Shown: positions 7,838-14,795, counted from the first letter of the stretch. The stretch is DNA of 15,335 nt from CAYMUN01 sp964440265 (GCA_964440265.1 CAYTRU010000023.1:1-15335), one strand, 5' to 3'. Program-made: numbers and translations. Notes: generated by a model from the letters alone, not told the origin.

Positions 7838-7864
7838 TATCTGCCAAAATCAGGTGGTATTTTC

Positions 7865-7892
7865 TTGTGTTATTGCAGTTTAATTATATAAT
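7865..7892 (+). promoter_or_regulatory. Promoter for the hydrophobic protein gene
   Basis: A perfect TATAAT (7887-7892) ends 6 bases before the ATG at 7899; TTGTGT (7865-7870) lies 16 bases upstream as a fair -35 box. No SD site is present, and the spacing predicts a leaderless mRNA. Confidence 0.55.
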
Positions 7893-7898
7893 TCCCTG

Positions 7899-8423
7899 AT
7901 GCCAAAGAAGATTAACTTCGCTCGCTTTGAGAATACACCACGCCTTGAAGCAAAAATTTTTACACCCCTCTATCTAACTACAGCTGCATTGTCCAACTTA
8001 TTACAGCGCGGCAGTGAAACTGTTTACCGGAATGCTAGACCTGATTTAGGTGACCACATATTAAATAGCTCGGCTCATCCTATCCTCGGCTATACAGCGG
8101 GGTATTTGGCCAATAAACTTTTTGCCCGCCACAGCCGGCTGGCAGAAGTCACGGGCGGCATAGCCGGCACTATACTGATAGATCTAGGAATCGAGACAGG
8201 CCAAAGCTATCATGACAGACCCGGTGCTTTTATTGATTACCTAGCAACCCACGCCACCCGCATGGAAACTCTGCGCGACTTCTCCGCTGCGGCCGTCGGC
8301 TGGGTCGCTTGCGCCGCAATTTATTGGAAGCACACAGAAGCAGGAGTTACACCTGCAGGAGTAGAGCCTGCACCGGAGCTTCCACCTCCTCCTTATGACT
8401 GGACACAAGAGCTAGCTCAATGA
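7899..8423 (+). CDS. Small hydrophobic, probably membrane protein of unknown function
   Basis: The 174-residue protein is not recognised. Moderately hydrophobic stretches occur at about residues 22-36, 61-74, 84-98 and 129-144 (the last, AAAVGWVACAAIYW, is the clearest), so two to four membrane segments are plausible. A polar loop rich in Arg/His/Asp lies between the last two. The arrangement of an E-x-x-Q-containing segment followed by a D-F-x-A-A-A-x-G helix faintly recalls VanZ-like proteins, but this is too weak to assign. The C-terminal 30 residues are Pro/Glu-rich with a PPPP run and probably extend into the cytoplasm. The gene sits between two inverted paralogs, which suggests a shared role. 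Confidence 0.8.
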   Translation: MPKKINFARFENTPRLEAKIFTPLYLTTAALSNLLQRGSETVYRNARPDLGDHILNSSAHPILGYTAGYLANKLFARHSRLAEVTGGIAGTILIDLGIETGQSYHDRPGAFIDYLATHATRMETLRDFSAAAVGWVACAAIYWKHTEAGVTPAGVEPAPELPPPPYDWTQELAQ

Positions 8424-8442
8424 GTATTATTCGGATAGACAA

Positions 8443-8474
8443 TCCCAGTTTTTAGAAACTTTGCTTAACTGGGA
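8443..8474 (+). repeat. Inverted repeat spanning the -35 region of paralog B
   Basis: Eight bases, TCCCAGTT (8443-8450), are repeated as a perfect inverted copy, AACTGGGA (8467-8474), around a 16-base loop that contains the putative -35 box TTGCTT. No T-run follows on either strand, so a classical terminator for the upstream gene is unlikely; an operator for a dimeric repressor is the better reading. Confidence 0.45.
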
Positions 8475-8488
8475 GAAAAGTATATAGT
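8461..8488 (+). promoter_or_regulatory. Promoter for paralog B
   Basis: TTGCTT (8461-8466) and TATAGT (8483-8488) are 16 bases apart. The -10 box ends 7 bases before the ATG at 8496 and no SD site is present, again predicting a leaderless mRNA. The promoter overlaps an inverted repeat. Confidence 0.5.
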
Positions 8489-8495
8489 ATCCGCA

Positions 8496-8996
8496 ATGAG
8501 CGATGTTGGAAATAGTCCTGCGGGATGTCGTACTCCCGAATCAATGCAAAACAGATGGCGAAAAATAGGTCAAGCATATTTGAGCGACGTAGCACGGCTT
8601 GGCATTGCCGCTGAAATAGGCGTTTTCCGTGCCGATGATGGGGCAGCTGGCTCTTTCACCATTGATAGAGATGGCAGAAGTAAGATTTGGAGTCCAAAAC
8701 ATGATCGCTACACAATTAAATGGCTTACAAGTAATATATCCGGCGATCATCCTGAATTGCGGCAATTAGGAGAAGATGCCCAAGTGAGCTTGACCTCTTC
8801 TTTGCCTGATAGCAAATCACGACGAGACAGGCAGCCTGGAGAACTGAAAGTTACTGACAGCCTGTTTCTCAACGGCTGGCTAGAGGTAGATTACATACAT
8901 TACGATCCTAGCTTTTACATTGATACTTATGGCGTCGGTGTTGTGACAGCCCTTACAATAATTGCCAATGGCGAACGCTTCCCTATCTGGGAATAA
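8496..8996 (+). CDS. Unknown 166-residue protein, paralog B of an inverted pair
   Basis: This protein is homologous along its full length to the product at 7302-7802, by eye about 35-40 percent identical, and has the same length. The best-kept segments are NRWRKIGQAYLSDV (19-32), the AAEIGVFRADD block (about 38-48), DHPELRQL (about 84-91) and the C-terminal YGVGVVTALTIIANGERFPIW. The region between about 95 and 125 is the most divergent. No signal peptide, membrane segment or known catalytic motif is visible. Upstream lie a promoter and an overlapping inverted repeat, so this copy may be regulated differently from its partner. It ends one base before the convergent CofE-like gene. Confidence 0.85.
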   Translation: MSDVGNSPAGCRTPESMQNRWRKIGQAYLSDVARLGIAAEIGVFRADDGAAGSFTIDRDGRSKIWSPKHDRYTIKWLTSNISGDHPELRQLGEDAQVSLTSSLPDSKSRRDRQPGELKVTDSLFLNGWLEVDYIHYDPSFYIDTYGVGVVTALTIIANGERFPIWE

Positions 8997-8997
8997 A

Positions 8998-9732
8998 TTA
9001 TGCCTGTTTTTTAGGCAATGGGTTTAATGCGATAGCGATAGTAGCGTTCGGATCAAAGTCATAATGCATTCCGCGAATAAGTACCGCCGGTACGCCCGTC
9101 CCGCGCTGGCCCATCAGCAGGGCCGCCGAAGCAGACAGCATGTCACACAGTGTCTCTTCGGCACCACCATCACTAACGCGTAGCGGCGGTACGCCGTAGG
9201 TACCGATGGCTATCTGTGTGGCCCCCTTCTTGTCAGGTCTGCCATCACTATCAGTTATTATCACGCCAACATTCATGCCAGTGGAATCAAGTATCGTGTG
9301 ACCGATACGTTTCGCGCTTTCATCAGGATCTTCCGGCAGAAGAATAACGTTTTCAGCATCAACCTTATCAATACCCGCACTTGTGAGCCGCAGACCATTC
9401 GGCAGCCAACCTGCTATATGATTACCATTTATCTCAAGACGAGAACCATCTGCCGCGTGAGTCGCTTCCAGCATGAGCTCGATCACCCTAGGATCTTTGC
9501 GCGGCACAAGTCCGTGTAGCTCATTGGCTTTTTCTGACGCGGCGACTTCCCCAAGATTTACTTTGCGACCTTCAGCCTCAGACACAGCCTTGGAAGCGAC
9601 ACACAAGATATCATCTTCTTCAAACTGTATCCCAGCCTGTTCACTTGTTTCCGCTATGATGCGGCCTATGTCATCACCTATTTCAATCCTAGGCATCGAG
9701 GGTATGGCCCGAATGTTTAGGCTTTCGCTCAT
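8998..9732 (-). CDS. CofE-like gamma-glutamyl ligase (coenzyme F420-0:L-glutamate ligase family)
   Basis: The 244-residue protein matches the CofE family, which in F420 biosynthesis joins L-glutamate to F420-0 using GTP. Visible family blocks are the N-terminal GDDIGRII (19-26), DILCVASKAVSEAEGRKV (41-58), LTSAGIDKVDAENVILLPEDP (116-136; families usually have AGIDxSN), ITDSDGRPDKKGATQIAIGTYG (159-180) and GTGVPAVLIRG (211-221). The usual GRPWR becomes GRPDK, and the canonical D-x-x-G after AIG is altered, so the acceptor may not be F420-0. It is the last gene of a three-gene operon: its ATG overlaps the stop of the TIM-barrel gene by four bases and a GAGG lies 7 bases upstream. No F420 core genes are in the window. 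Confidence 0.85.
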   Translation of the reverse strand: MSESLNIRAIPSMPRIEIGDDIGRIIAETSEQAGIQFEEDDILCVASKAVSEAEGRKVNLGEVAASEKANELHGLVPRKDPRVIELMLEATHAADGSRLEINGNHIAGWLPNGLRLTSAGIDKVDAENVILLPEDPDESAKRIGHTILDSTGMNVGVIITDSDGRPDKKGATQIAIGTYGVPPLRVSDGGAEETLCDMLSASAALLMGQRGTGVPAVLIRGMHYDFDPNATIAIALNPLPKKQA

Positions 9733-10583
9733 CTTTGTGCCTCATACTTAGCGATAAGCTCTCTGGTGGCTTTGATAGAAGCCACGGAGGACTCGATCTT
9801 ATCTCCCGGACGTGCGTGCGTTTCCACTGTCACCATGATATCGCCTGTGGCTCCGAGTATCAGTTTCATTACCTCATCGTAGCCTACTTCGCCCTGACCA
9901 ACTGGCACATAGCGCTTACCACCATTATCCGTCCGGTAGTCTTTTACATGGAGATAGCCAAGTCGAGACAGAACTTGGTTTATAAAACCTTTATCAATTG
10001 TTTCCCCCACCTCTGTAAGATTAGCTACATCTAGCCAAAACTTTAGCCTAGGATGGACGTTATGCTCTAGAAGATCAATTATGTCCTGTTTCTTATAGAC
10101 CCGGCAAACTGGCTCGTTCTCAAGGTAGAGGTCGATGCTTGCCTTATCTGCTTCATCTAGGGCAAATTTAAGCATAGGGTCGTTTGCAAAAAGACTACCA
10201 GCATCTGGTACCTCACCTAGGCCGGAAAATATCCTAAGTCTTGGTATCCCCATTAGCTTAGCAATCTGTACCATCCTAAGTATGGCAGCCTTTTTTTCAA
10301 CCTCGTTCAGCCTGGGATTGAACCCAAAACTATCGTGCGGGATCTCCGGGTCGTCTGGTGAAATGTACCATTTGAAAAGGGGAGTGGCAGCCGCGATGAG
10401 TTTTATGCCGGCTTCATCTATCTGTCTTTTGATAGCCAGCGCTTCTTTATCTGTCCAGAATATTATGTTCTTGCCGTTAACTGTCCTTAACTCACCATTC
10501 AGGACGCCATTGTCTTTCATCACTCCTATAGCCACATCAAGGTCGTCGGATATTTCATCAAAGTTTATGCCAAGCTCAGCCAC
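9729..10583 (-). CDS. Xylose-isomerase-like TIM barrel protein (AP endonuclease 2 family; sugar isomerase/epimerase or dehydratase)
   Basis: The 284-residue protein is a TIM barrel of the sugar phosphate isomerase/epimerase superfamily. The four metal ligands typical of the fold are visible: E155 in YLENEP, D185 in WLDVAN, H212 in LHVKDYR and E254 in VTVETH; GQGEVGYDEVMK (229-240) is the usual loop before the last strand. Members include epimerases, isomerases, inosose dehydratase and 3-dehydroshikimate dehydratase, and the substrate is not decided by sequence. The neighbouring AroE-like gene makes a shikimate-related substrate worth testing. The start is a GTG at 10583 with AAGGAG seven bases upstream, inside the last codons of the aroE-like gene; the overlap is 8 bases, so the two are probably translationally coupled. 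Confidence 0.88.
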   Translation of the reverse strand: MAELGINFDEISDDLDVAIGVMKDNGVLNGELRTVNGKNIIFWTDKEALAIKRQIDEAGIKLIAAATPLFKWYISPDDPEIPHDSFGFNPRLNEVEKKAAILRMVQIAKLMGIPRLRIFSGLGEVPDAGSLFANDPMLKFALDEADKASIDLYLENEPVCRVYKKQDIIDLLEHNVHPRLKFWLDVANLTEVGETIDKGFINQVLSRLGYLHVKDYRTDNGGKRYVPVGQGEVGYDEVMKLILGATGDIMVTVETHARPGDKIESSVASIKATRELIAKYEAQR

Positions 10584-11436
10584 GATTTAGCTCCTTTTCT
10601 AGCAACGCATGGATGTTATCAAGTGCGTTCTGGGGTATGTCAGGCTGCTTATCCATCCATATCCCATAAGCTCCTACACCTTGATAAATCATCATCCAAA
10701 GACCGTCGATTGTCAAAGCGCCTCGGCTTTTAAAATACTTAATCAGCGGCGTTTCCAAGGGTTTAAATACCGCATCCAGAAAAGTCTTGTCTTTCAGGCT
10801 GAGATGATCCAGCCGCGACGTATCAAACGATAGCGGATTCTTGCCTGCCATGCCGGCGGAGGTAGCGTTGATTATCAGGGAGGCATCCCGCACCAATGTC
10901 TCAGCTTCCTCGTATGTGTGTAGGCTGATTCCCAGCTTTTTACTGTCCCGTCGCAGCACCTCAAGTTTGGCACCTTCTGAATCAGTCCGATAAAGGACGT
11001 CTATTTTGTCCAGCTTTAACTGCTTGCAGGCATGGATGGCCGCCCTGGCCGCTCCTCCGTTGCCAAAAATAACCGCGTTGCCAGCTAGACGCGGCGAGAA
11101 GCGCTCCAACGAATAAATAATTCCTTTCCAGTCCGTATTAAAACCCTTTGTCCGCTGACCTAATTTTATAGTGTTGACTGCTCCCATCTCTAGGGATTCG
11201 GCATCACAAGAATCAAGTAGCGGTATGATGCCTGTCTTATAAGGCAAGGTCACATTAAGGCCAACGAACCCTAAAGTATTAAAAGCCTTAAGTGCCATAT
11301 CAAGCTGCTCTGGGGTCACATCTACTTTCAGATGCTTATATGAGTCCTTGAGCTTAGCAGCCTTGGCAAGTTCCTCATATAAGATATGAGACACACTGTG
11401 AGCCGTGGGGTTGCCAATTAGTGCGGAGTATTTCAT
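10576..11436 (-). CDS. aroE: Shikimate dehydrogenase-like protein (AroE family)
   Basis: The 286-residue protein has full AroE length and motifs. The substrate-binding HSVS with S14 and S16 comes first, followed by GFVGLNVTLPYK (56-67) with catalytic K67. GAVNTI (85-90) and GFNTD (98-102) supply the paired aspartate D102. The NADP-binding glycine loop is GNGGAARAA (125-133), and the C-terminal block QGVGAYGIW keeps the conserved Gln. It would reduce 3-dehydroshikimate, or a related quinate or amino analogue, with NADPH. It is the first gene of the leftward operon and lies divergent to the Gfo/Idh gene across 57 bases. No other shikimate gene is in the window, so a specialised pathway role is as likely as aromatic amino-acid synthesis. 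The ATG has only a weak ribosome site (AAGAAG) upstream. Confidence 0.9.
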   Translation of the reverse strand: MKYSALIGNPTAHSVSHILYEELAKAAKLKDSYKHLKVDVTPEQLDMALKAFNTLGFVGLNVTLPYKTGIIPLLDSCDAESLEMGAVNTIKLGQRTKGFNTDWKGIIYSLERFSPRLAGNAVIFGNGGAARAAIHACKQLKLDKIDVLYRTDSEGAKLEVLRRDSKKLGISLHTYEEAETLVRDASLIINATSAGMAGKNPLSFDTSRLDHLSLKDKTFLDAVFKPLETPLIKYFKSRGALTIDGLWMMIYQGVGAYGIWMDKQPDIPQNALDNIHALLEKELNRG

Positions 11437-11441
11437 AAAAG

Positions 11442-11470
11442 TTGTATCTTCTTAAGTATAATACTATAAT
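11442..11470 (+). promoter_or_regulatory. Promoter of the rightward operon
   Basis: TTGTAT (11442-11447) and a perfect TATAAT (11465-11470) are 17 bases apart. A second TATAAT lies at 11457-11462. The leader is about 17 bases and carries AGGAG (11483-11487), six bases before the GTG start of the Gfo/Idh gene, so this transcript uses a normal ribosome site. Confidence 0.65.
11455..11465. repeat. Palindrome within the divergent promoter region
   Basis: AGTATAATACT is a perfect 11-base palindrome. It covers the first of two TATAAT boxes on the plus strand and TATACT/TATTAT -10 candidates on the minus strand for the aroE-like gene, so it could serve both operons as a shared -10 region or as an operator. 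AT-rich sequence of this length can also be palindromic by chance. Confidence 0.35.
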
Positions 11471-11493
11471 ATAGTCTAATTTAGGAGCGCCCT

Positions 11494-12558
11494 GTGGATG
11501 TCATAGTGATTGGCTACGGCAAAATCGGGAGGATGAAATCATTCCTCTGGCGCTCCCTGGGAAAAAACGTATTTATCCAAGATGTAGATGAAGCTAAGAA
11601 GCGGTTGGCTTCTGATGAAGGCTTTAACCTTGTAAAGAAAGATACGATGCTGTCTGATGGTTGGATAGGCGACATCTCGACACCGGCTGGTACCCACTAT
11701 GCCGTAGTAAAAGAGCTGCTGGCTAGCCATATTTCAAAACCCCGCTTGATTCTTGTTGAAAAGCCCCTAGTTTCCACCAAGGATGAGGCAGCCGGCTTCA
11801 AAAGGCTTTTATCTGCTAAGAAAGTACCTATTTACGTAGACGAATCTTACTACTTTTCGGCTGCTCTTTCACGCGTCAAGCAACACCTGGATAAGAATGG
11901 GCTGAAGATTCTCTCAATCGAGGTTGAACTTTCTAAGAACAGACTTGAAGATGTAGTTACGGGCCGTTTCGTGGATAGCTACCTGGGGCCCTTTGGCATT
12001 GAGCTGCCTCACGCCCTCGCCATCGTTCAGTCATTTGGTTTGGATCTGGCTGCTTTCAAAGGTTCGGCCGAATATTTCATGGGTACTAGGGCGCACGATG
12101 AAGGGCTGAGGGTTACCGGCAGCATCTCTGGTATAGAAGTTCAGATAGCATCATATCTTGGCTCATTTCGTGTAGACAATGAAGGCAGCGTGGCCCCTAA
12201 CGACCTTATTGTCAGGACTGCAAGAATTGTTACAGACGCCGGAATATATGAGATTGCCTTTGATCCGGTTAGCGGCGAGGAACGCTTTTATTCAAAGATA
12301 AGCATGCCTACCGGGGACGGTGAAGAGACGATAGTTGAGGATGACCACCTACTGCTTTTGCTCCACCACGTATCTAAAGACAATTATTCTGAAGCGGGCC
12401 TTTCCCGGATAAATTCTGACAACGCGCTTGAGCTGGCACAGTTTCTTATTAACATTAAGAAAGGCGCCGAGCTGAAGCAATTATCAAAAGAGGGCATTAT
12501 TGTGAGTGTGAATTCCTCTATTAAGCCCGCGGTAACAAGGAGACATCATGGCAATTGA
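11494..12558 (+). CDS. Gfo/Idh/MocA-family NAD(P)-dependent oxidoreductase
   Basis: The 354-residue protein has an N-terminal Rossmann fold with the dinucleotide loop GYGKIG (7-12) and an acidic D30 at the end of strand 2. It also has the family hallmark EKP (89-91) within LILVEKPL. The second half fits the alpha/beta C-terminal substrate domain, including a helix with GPFGIELPHALAIV (about 165-178) where catalytic His residues usually sit. The family oxidises or reduces sugars and cyclitols such as inositol, glucose and UDP-sugars; the substrate here is not evident. The start is GTG at 11494, chosen for its AGGAG six bases upstream and for the family-typical first beta strand. It leads the rightward operon and overlaps the next gene by 11 bases. 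Confidence 0.88.
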   Translation: MDVIVIGYGKIGRMKSFLWRSLGKNVFIQDVDEAKKRLASDEGFNLVKKDTMLSDGWIGDISTPAGTHYAVVKELLASHISKPRLILVEKPLVSTKDEAAGFKRLLSAKKVPIYVDESYYFSAALSRVKQHLDKNGLKILSIEVELSKNRLEDVVTGRFVDSYLGPFGIELPHALAIVQSFGLDLAAFKGSAEYFMGTRAHDEGLRVTGSISGIEVQIASYLGSFRVDNEGSVAPNDLIVRTARIVTDAGIYEIAFDPVSGEERFYSKISMPTGDGEETIVEDDHLLLLLHHVSKDNYSEAGLSRINSDNALELAQFLINIKKGAELKQLSKEGIIVSVNSSIKPAVTRRHHGN

Positions 12559-13783
12559 AGTAAACACCAATCTGACTACACCAGATAAACTACCTTATGA
12601 AATCGTAGAGCGTAAAGGGCTGGGGCACCCAGACACGCTGACGGACGGAGTAGCGGAAGCTACGGAGCTGGCTTATGCCCGCTACTGCCGGGACGAGTTC
12701 GGTGTTATACCACACCACAATCTGGACAAAGCCTCTATGCTTGGCGGTATGTGTGTACAGCGCTTTGGGGGAGATGATTTCCAGGCTCCAGTGAAGATGC
12801 TTTTTATGGGACGGGCCAGCCGTTCTTTTGGCGGGCAGGAGATACCTTTAGAAGACATCCAGGACGTAGCGACTACAGCCTACTTAAGCCGCGTCATGCC
12901 ACACCTCGATACGTCTGACCCATCGGTATACACATGGCAATCCCTAACCAGCAGCAGGAGCACCCGTCCGCATTGGTTCTCACCACGCTCAGTAGATGAT
13001 CTGCCAGAATATACTGGCAGCACCCCCAGAGCCAACGATACTGCCACCATGATAAGTTACTGGCCACTGACAGAAACCGAGAGGCTGGCGTTGGATTTGG
13101 AGGGCTACTTTTATTCGAATAATGGGGATGGCATGCCCGTCCCCCGACTTGACTACATAGGCCAGGATATCAAGGTGATGTGTGTGCGAAAAGGCAGCCT
13201 CATCACGGCCACGCTATGCGTTCCACAAATAACTACGCATACGCCGGATGAAGAGACCTACTATGCCCGCGAGAAGCAAATCGAGATAGACCTTCAGGCG
13301 TACGCCGACTCTCTCGTTGAGGGTACGGACGATGTAAGGGTGAGTGTGAATACTCAGACAAAAGGTAAGAATCCTCACCCCTACTTGGTCACCGCTGGCT
13401 CTTGCACTGACTTCGGAGAAGAAGGGGCTGTGGGACGTGGCAACAAAACTCACGGCATAATATCAAGCTTCAGACCGAACACTATGGAAGCGCCGCACGG
13501 CAAGAACCCGACCTATTTCGTCGGCAAGGTACTGGGTTACCAGGCAGACCAAATCGCGCAACAGGTGTTTGAACAGACAGGGTCAAGAAATCAGGTAATG
13601 CTACAAGCTAATATGGGCGATGATCTTTTTGATCCTTCGACTGTTATTGTATCTACGGAGCAGCCAGTCAATCAAAAGGATATAGAAATCATCGTCGAGT
13701 CCAGCCTAGCATTGGGCAGGCTTACTACTGACAGAATTATTGACTCCAGCCACTTCCTTCCGCGAACTAACGCTAGGAATTAA
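12548..13783 (+). CDS. mat: Archaeal-type S-adenosylmethionine synthetase (methionine adenosyltransferase)
   Basis: The 411-residue protein belongs to the archaeal MAT family, not bacterial MetK. Landmarks are ERKGLGHPDTLTDGVAEA (21-38), HHNLDK (56-61), RFGGDD (72-77), ANDTATMISYWPLTETERL (162-180), GRGNKTHGII (296-305) and MEAPHGKNP (313-321). It would make S-adenosylmethionine from ATP and methionine in the cytoplasm. The usual FGGGE reads FGGDD and the typical A-D-G of the first motif reads T-D-G, so a changed substrate is possible. The ATG has a strong AAGGAG five bases upstream, inside the end of the Gfo/Idh gene. No recognisable methyltransferase or radical-SAM user of the product lies in the operon within this window. 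Confidence 0.9.
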   Translation: MAIEVNTNLTTPDKLPYEIVERKGLGHPDTLTDGVAEATELAYARYCRDEFGVIPHHNLDKASMLGGMCVQRFGGDDFQAPVKMLFMGRASRSFGGQEIPLEDIQDVATTAYLSRVMPHLDTSDPSVYTWQSLTSSRSTRPHWFSPRSVDDLPEYTGSTPRANDTATMISYWPLTETERLALDLEGYFYSNNGDGMPVPRLDYIGQDIKVMCVRKGSLITATLCVPQITTHTPDEETYYAREKQIEIDLQAYADSLVEGTDDVRVSVNTQTKGKNPHPYLVTAGSCTDFGEEGAVGRGNKTHGIISSFRPNTMEAPHGKNPTYFVGKVLGYQADQIAQQVFEQTGSRNQVMLQANMGDDLFDPSTVIVSTEQPVNQKDIEIIVESSLALGRLTTDRIIDSSHFLPRTNARN

Positions 13784-13784
13784 T

Positions 13785-14795
13785 GTGAACTCAATAGATT
13801 CAGCAGCTGCGACACGCACAGAAAGAGTAGTCCCTGTTGAGCAGCAATGGTTCCTGAACTTTAACGGCATAAATATAGCCGTCGATGGAGGTGAAGCATT
13901 ACATGCGGACACATTCCAACGCCTTTCTAGCCAGGTTGCCGGAATGACCGTAACTGCTGATCGGGATGTAGCCGACGGCACGCTTAGCTATCGTGAATCT
14001 GAAGAAATCGCCGTGAGTTACTTAAAATCAGATAAAGATCTTCGTGTAGTCGGCCCGCGTCAGGCTTTTGAAAAAGGTGTTGGCCTTACCTATGCGGCTC
14101 AATATTTAGCTGAGTGCCTGCGCGCCTCAAAAGGCGGAACGATGCTAGTACATGCCGCTGGCGTCGCCTTAGAAGCAGCTAATGAAGGCTTGGTACTATT
14201 CGGTGAAAAAGGCGCCGGTAAAACCACCATCGCGCTGCGGCTTTGTCATGAACTGGGTTACCGGCTAGTTGGCAATGACCAGATTTTCTTAGGTCAAGGT
14301 CATGAGGGGATTGAAATGCAAGGCGGAAGCAGCGACTTCACAGTGCGGGCTACAGCCATCCTTGGCGACGATTACTTAGGCTCGCTCTTTAGAGACTTCA
14401 CGCCCAATCCTGCTAAATCTGCCTGGAACGATAAGCTAAACCTGGATGCCGAAACCCTAGGCATCGTTACAGAGCCGGGACCTGTAGCAGTCCGAGGCTT
14501 GTATCACGTCCGGATAGACAGATCACAAAACACTATTCATACGCGGCCCTGGGAAGGACTTCAACGCAACCTACTGATGCACGAACGTTTAGGCAGGCAT
14601 ATAAGCGGCCAGGCTACACCGCTTCTCGATGATAGCGGCAACTACTATGGCTCACTTCCGGCCATTGAACTAGCTGCCTGCCTGGAAACCCGGGACAAGC
14701 TTGCCAGCGCCATTTTCAGCGTGGGAATCACTGAAGTATTCGCACCCGATGGTGCCAGCGCAGTCGATTACATAAACAAACAGTATACCGCATGA
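13785..14795 (+). CDS. HPr kinase-like P-loop protein
   Basis: The protein (336 residues from the GTG at 13785) resembles the C-terminal kinase domain of HprK and its non-HPr relatives. VHAAGVAL (122-129) precedes a strand and the P-loop GEKGAGKTT (140-148). LGYRLVGNDQIFL (157-169) follows, with D165 where relatives have a DD pair (SDD becomes GND). Relatives phosphorylate proteins, lasso peptides or small hydroxy compounds; here the substrate is unknown and kinase activity is inferred. The GTG is preferred over an upstream in-frame TTG at 13740 because AGGA (13775-13778) lies six bases before it and it starts right after the MAT stop. The stop overlaps the glycosyltransferase start by four bases (ATGA). 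Confidence 0.72.
   Translation: MNSIDSAAATRTERVVPVEQQWFLNFNGINIAVDGGEALHADTFQRLSSQVAGMTVTADRDVADGTLSYRESEEIAVSYLKSDKDLRVVGPRQAFEKGVGLTYAAQYLAECLRASKGGTMLVHAAGVALEAANEGLVLFGEKGAGKTTIALRLCHELGYRLVGNDQIFLGQGHEGIEMQGGSSDFTVRATAILGDDYLGSLFRDFTPNPAKSAWNDKLNLDAETLGIVTEPGPVAVRGLYHVRIDRSQNTIHTRPWEGLQRNLLMHERLGRHISGQATPLLDDSGNYYGSLPAIELAACLETRDKLASAIFSVGITEVFAPDGASAVDYINKQYTA

Noticed and set aside
7527..7883. 118-codon plus-strand frame opposite paralog A
   Set aside because: It is antisense to a gene with a clear paralog, has no homologous counterpart over paralog B, and lacks a promoter or SD site.
9001..9017. Hairpin TGCCT-GTTTTTT-AGGCA as a terminator between the convergent paralog B and CofE-like genes
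   Set aside because: The stem has only 5 base pairs, the T-run is in the loop and not after the stem, and it lies within the last codons of the CofE-like gene. Not enough for a terminator call.
10135..10590. 151-codon plus-strand frame opposite the TIM-barrel gene
   Set aside because: Ser/Leu-rich antisense shadow of a gene with clear metal-ligand motifs.
13740..13784. Longer start (TTG at 13740) for the HprK-like gene
   Set aside because: This would overlap the MAT gene by 44 bases and lacks an SD site; the GTG at 13785 has AGGA six bases upstream. The nearby ATG at 13783 is in another frame.
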